A DNA stretch of 23,714 nt from Geobacter sp. UBA698 (GTDB lineage: Bacteria; Desulfobacterota; Desulfuromonadia; Geobacterales; Pseudopelobacteraceae), in assembly GCA_002298925.1 (NCBI GenBank), contig DBMM01000145.1:1-23714 (forward strand), read 5' to 3'. Made by a program: the position numbers and the translations under genes. Below the pieces are notes generated by a model. That model saw only the letters and a list, made by a program, of their open reading frames with translations, did no database searches and had not been told where the DNA came from. Every line of letters begins with the position of its first letter. Position 1 is the stretch's first letter. Positions 21,032 to 23,714 of the stretch are shown here, piece after piece.

Positions 21032-22030
21032 ATGAGATTACTGACACTTATTATGGGAGTATTAGCATTTGTGGCTGCAACATCCCTGCCGGCCACAGCC
21101 GAGGTCAGGGAGGTGCGCATCGCCAAACAGTACGGCCTGGGCTATTTGCCGCTGATCATCATGGAAGAACAGCGCCTGATTGAAAAACACACCAGGGCTG
21201 CTGGACTGGGGGATGTCAAGGTTACCTGGGCTACACTGGGCGGCGGCAGCGCGATGAATGACGCACTGCTCTCCAACAGCGTCGATTATATTTCCAGCGG
21301 TGTGGCACCACTGGTTGTCCTCTGGGACAAGTCTAAAGGCGCCGTTAAAGGTGTTTCGGCTCTGATTTCGACCCCCAATTATCTCAACTCCAACAATCCG
21401 GCAGTCAAATCGATTCGAGACTTAACCGACAAGGACCGCATCGCCCTGCCGTCAGTCAAGGTCTCGATTCAGGCTATCATCCTGCAGATGGCGGCGGCAA
21501 AGGAGTTTGGCCAGAATGATTTTACCAAACTGGACAGGCTGACGGTGACCATGAAACACCCTGATGCCATGGCGGCCCTTCTGTCCGGCAGGTCGGAAAT
21601 CACCGGACACCTGAGCAGCCCCCCCTTCATGTTCCAGGAACTGGATGACAAACGGGTCAGGACGGTGCTCAACTCCTACGATGTGCTTGGCGGGCCGCAT
21701 ACCTTCAATGTCATCACTGCCACCAAGGCGTTCTACGACAAAAACCCCAAGACCTATGCAGCCGTCTATGCCGCGCTGGAAGAGGCGATAGCATACATCA
21801 ACAAGAACAAACGAGCATCTGCGGAAATCTACCAGAAGGCCAGCAAGACCAAGGAAAGCCTGAATGACCTGATCAAGGAGATCAGTCAGCCAACGTTGTC
21901 CTATACGACCACCCCGCTCAATGTGGCGAAATTCTCCGACTTCATGTTCAAAACAGGAACGATTAAAACAAAGCCGAACAGTTGGAAGGACCTCTTTTTT
22001 CCCAATGTTCACGGCAAACAGGGGAGCTAG
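21032..22030 (+). CDS. NitT/TauT-type ABC substrate-binding protein (SsuA-like)
   Basis: The 332-residue protein has an ordinary Sec signal peptide (hydrophobic to about residue 18, cleavage near ATAEV). The mature domain has EVRIAKQYGLGYLPLIIMEE, WATLGGGSAMNDALLSNSVD and ALLSGRSEITGHLSSPPFMF, the pattern of SsuA/TauA/NrtA binding proteins. It is not a recent duplicate of the Tat-exported protein at 15504: export route and motifs differ. AAGGAG lies before ATG 21032. A 42-base gap without a terminator follows the FMN protein, so it continues the rhodanese operon. Ligand unknown; sulfonates or similar small anions are the family norm. Confidence 0.88.
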   Translation: MRLLTLIMGVLAFVAATSLPATAEVREVRIAKQYGLGYLPLIIMEEQRLIEKHTRAAGLGDVKVTWATLGGGSAMNDALLSNSVDYISSGVAPLVVLWDKSKGAVKGVSALISTPNYLNSNNPAVKSIRDLTDKDRIALPSVKVSIQAIILQMAAAKEFGQNDFTKLDRLTVTMKHPDAMAALLSGRSEITGHLSSPPFMFQELDDKRVRTVLNSYDVLGGPHTFNVITATKAFYDKNPKTYAAVYAALEEAIAYINKNKRASAEIYQKASKTKESLNDLIKEISQPTLSYTTTPLNVAKFSDFMFKTGTIKTKPNSWKDLFFPNVHGKQGS

Positions 22031-22032
22031 CA

Positions 22033-22815
22033 ATGACAACGACTGCCCCTCTGCTCGATGTGCGGGGTGTTACCATCCAGTACAAGACCGCTGAACAGCT
22101 GGTAACTGCCACCTGGAAGGTCGGTTTCCAGGCTGACCGCTTTGACCGGCTGGTACTGCTGGGACCTTCCGGCTGCGGAAAATCAACTCTGCTGAAAGCG
22201 GTCGGTGGCTATCTGTCACCGGCAGAGGGGAGCATCTCTCTGGATGGTCGCGCAATCCGCGGGCCGGGACCGGACCGGATGATGGTCTTTCAGGAGACGG
22301 ATCAACTGCTGCCCTGGAAAACGGTGCGGCAGAATGTGGCCTTCGCCTTGACTGCCAGCGGAAGGGCATCAAAAAACGAGGGCGATGAGCAGGCCATGGC
22401 GGCAATTCACACCGTCAAGCTGGAAAAATTTGCCAATGCGTATCCCCACACTCTTTCGGGCGGGATGAAGCAGCGGGTTGCCATCGCCCGCTGCCTGGCC
22501 ATGAAGCCAGAAATTATCCTGATGGACGAGCCTTTTGCGGCTCTCGATGCCCTGACCCGCCAGCAGATGCAGGAAGAACTGCTGGAGCTCTGGAGCCAGT
22601 CAAAATTCACGATGATCTTTGTCACCCACTCCATCGAGGAAGCAATTCTCCTCGGAAACCGGATCGTTCTTCTTTCACCCCATCCGGGGCAGGTAAAGGA
22701 GATTCTGGATATTGATCTTGACGATCCCGGCAACCGCTTCCATGGCAGGTTCAACGAGTTGCGCGACACGATCCACCGGGTGCTGTTTCGGGATGTGGGT
22801 GATTATGTCATCTGA
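22033..22815 (+). CDS. NitT/TauT-type ABC ATPase (SsuB-like), second system
   Basis: The 260-residue ATPase has Walker A GPSGCGKS (44-51), Q-loop VFQETDQLLPWKTV, signature LSGGMKQR (141-148), Walker B IILMDEPFAALD and switch histidine in FVTHSIEEA. ATG 22033 is chosen because it follows the binding-protein stop codon by 2 bases, with GGGGAG ahead. A longer open frame into the preceding gene is not needed. It pairs with the permease encoded next. Confidence 0.9.
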   Translation: MTTTAPLLDVRGVTIQYKTAEQLVTATWKVGFQADRFDRLVLLGPSGCGKSTLLKAVGGYLSPAEGSISLDGRAIRGPGPDRMMVFQETDQLLPWKTVRQNVAFALTASGRASKNEGDEQAMAAIHTVKLEKFANAYPHTLSGGMKQRVAIARCLAMKPEIILMDEPFAALDALTRQQMQEELLELWSQSKFTMIFVTHSIEEAILLGNRIVLLSPHPGQVKEILDIDLDDPGNRFHGRFNELRDTIHRVLFRDVGDYVI

Positions 22816-22828
22816 AAGGAGCGAGATC

Positions 22829-23713
22829 ATGTCACTGGAAAATACGTTGCCTGCTGCGGCAGGAAAGGTCGCGCAGCTGTCCCATGCCCGGCCGTCGGAA
22901 CAGATGATCGCAGAGATTGCACGACCACTTTCGTCTGCAGAAAAGCTCTGGAACCAGTCGCTGGTGCGCAAGGCATTTATTCTGCTGCTGCTGGCGGTGG
23001 CGTGGCAATGGTATGCCCAACGGCTCAACAATCCGCTGATGTTTCCCACCTTCAGCGATACGACCGCTGCACTCTGGAATGCCGTGGCACAGGGTGGGCT
23101 GGGAAGCCGCGTGCTGGTGTCGCTCAAGATCCTGTTGGGCGGCTACACCATCGGTATTCTGCTGGCGACGGTTCTTGCCGCACTGGCCAATGGAACCCGC
23201 CTGGGAAACGATTTCCTGGAGGTGCTGACCGCCATGTTCAATCCTCTGCCGGCCATCGCGCTTCTGCCGCTGGCGCTGCTTTGGTTCGGGCTCGGCAACG
23301 GCAGCATCACCTTTGTATTGATCCATGCCGTCCTCTGGCCGGTGGCGCTCAGCACCCATTCCGGCTTTGCCTCCATCAGCGGCACAATCCGCATGGTGGG
23401 GCGCAACTATGGCCTGACCGGCTTGAACTATGTCGTGCGAATTCTTATTCCGGCGGCTTTCCCGTCCATACTGACCGGACTCAAGAACGGTTGGGCCTTT
23501 GCCTGGCGCACCCTGATCGCGGCCGAACTGGTCTTTGGGGTCAGTTCCGGCTCCGGCGGCATCGGTTGGTTCATTTACGAAAATAAAAATCAACTGGAAA
23601 TTGCCAATGTCTTTGCCGGACTGCTGACGGTGATCGGGATCGGTGTCGCCATGGACAGTCTGTTCCGTCTGGTTGAGCGTCGCACGGTAAATCGCTGGGG
23701 GATGAAGTTCTGA
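22829..23713 (+). CDS. NitT/TauT-type ABC permease (SsuC-like), second system
   Basis: The 294-residue permease has an N-terminal polar extension of about 45 residues that the permease at 16475 lacks, then about six hydrophobic segments. NPLPAIALLPLALLWFGLG and the ATPase-coupling loop NYGLTGLNYVVRILIPAAFP place it in the SsuC/TauC group. GAAAGGAG ends 8 bases before ATG 22829, which decides the start over in-frame ATGs inside the ATPase gene. The stop codon lies one base from the window edge, so the gene is complete but the operon may continue. Confidence 0.9.
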   Translation: MSLENTLPAAAGKVAQLSHARPSEQMIAEIARPLSSAEKLWNQSLVRKAFILLLLAVAWQWYAQRLNNPLMFPTFSDTTAALWNAVAQGGLGSRVLVSLKILLGGYTIGILLATVLAALANGTRLGNDFLEVLTAMFNPLPAIALLPLALLWFGLGNGSITFVLIHAVLWPVALSTHSGFASISGTIRMVGRNYGLTGLNYVVRILIPAAFPSILTGLKNGWAFAWRTLIAAELVFGVSSGSGGIGWFIYENKNQLEIANVFAGLLTVIGIGVAMDSLFRLVERRTVNRWGMKF

Positions 23714-23714
23714 A

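Overview
The window reads like a chromosomal stretch of an anaerobic, mid-GC bacterium, most likely a Geobacter/Pelobacter-type member of the Desulfuromonadia. That placement is an inference from gene content (nitrogenase-like proteins, an anaerobic CO-dehydrogenase homologue, a radical SAM protein, a 4-hydroxybutyryl-CoA-dehydratase-type flavoprotein) and intergenic style; no marker gene is present. No tRNA, rRNA, CRISPR array or intact transposon was seen. Every credible gene lies on the + strand.

Layout. 1-840: mostly non-coding, with a probable wreck of a small membrane-protein gene (195-415) and a first copy of a hairpin-terminator leader (601-690). 841-1335: DUF4156-like lipoprotein. 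1371-1545: a MITE/REP-like inverted repeat. 1567-7531: a second leader copy, then nitrogenase-like H, D and K subunits, a lipoprotein nucleosidase of the MTA/SAH nucleosidase fold and an AzgA-type purine permease, ending in a strong terminator (7604-7633). 7645-13264: promoter, third leader copy, MetQ-MetN-MetI transporter, an HpaB/AbfD-family flavoprotein and a PaaK-type CoA ligase. 13411-18030: a CooS homologue with its own promoter and a hairpin over its ribosome binding site, followed by a NitT/TauT-type transporter (Tat-exported binding protein, permease, ATPase). 18077-23713: promoter, fourth leader copy, periplasmic rhodanese, radical SAM protein, FMN-binding split-barrel protein and a second NitT/TauT-type transporter.

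The main signal is twofold. First, four places share one RNA leader architecture: a small 4-bp stem with a 5-nt purine-rich loop, whose stem covaries (CCAG/CTGG versus CCAT/ATGG), then A and a terminator stem starting GGCC and ending GGCC plus a T-run. Two of the promoters in front also share an AT-rich dyad at identical distance from TTGACA. This points to one co-regulated network, which is not a described element as far as I recognise.

Second, three of the redox enzymes look like altered versions of famous metalloenzymes. The NifD-like subunit lacks two of three P-cluster cysteines and the cofactor histidine. The CooS homologue has Asp in place of one active-site cysteine. The AbfD-like protein has Tyr in place of its cluster histidine. 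With two NitT/TauT importers, a methionine-type importer, a rhodanese and a nucleosidase, the most economical reading is a scavenging regulon for small sulfur (or sulfur/nitrogen/one-carbon) compounds. The actual substrates are not shown by the sequence.
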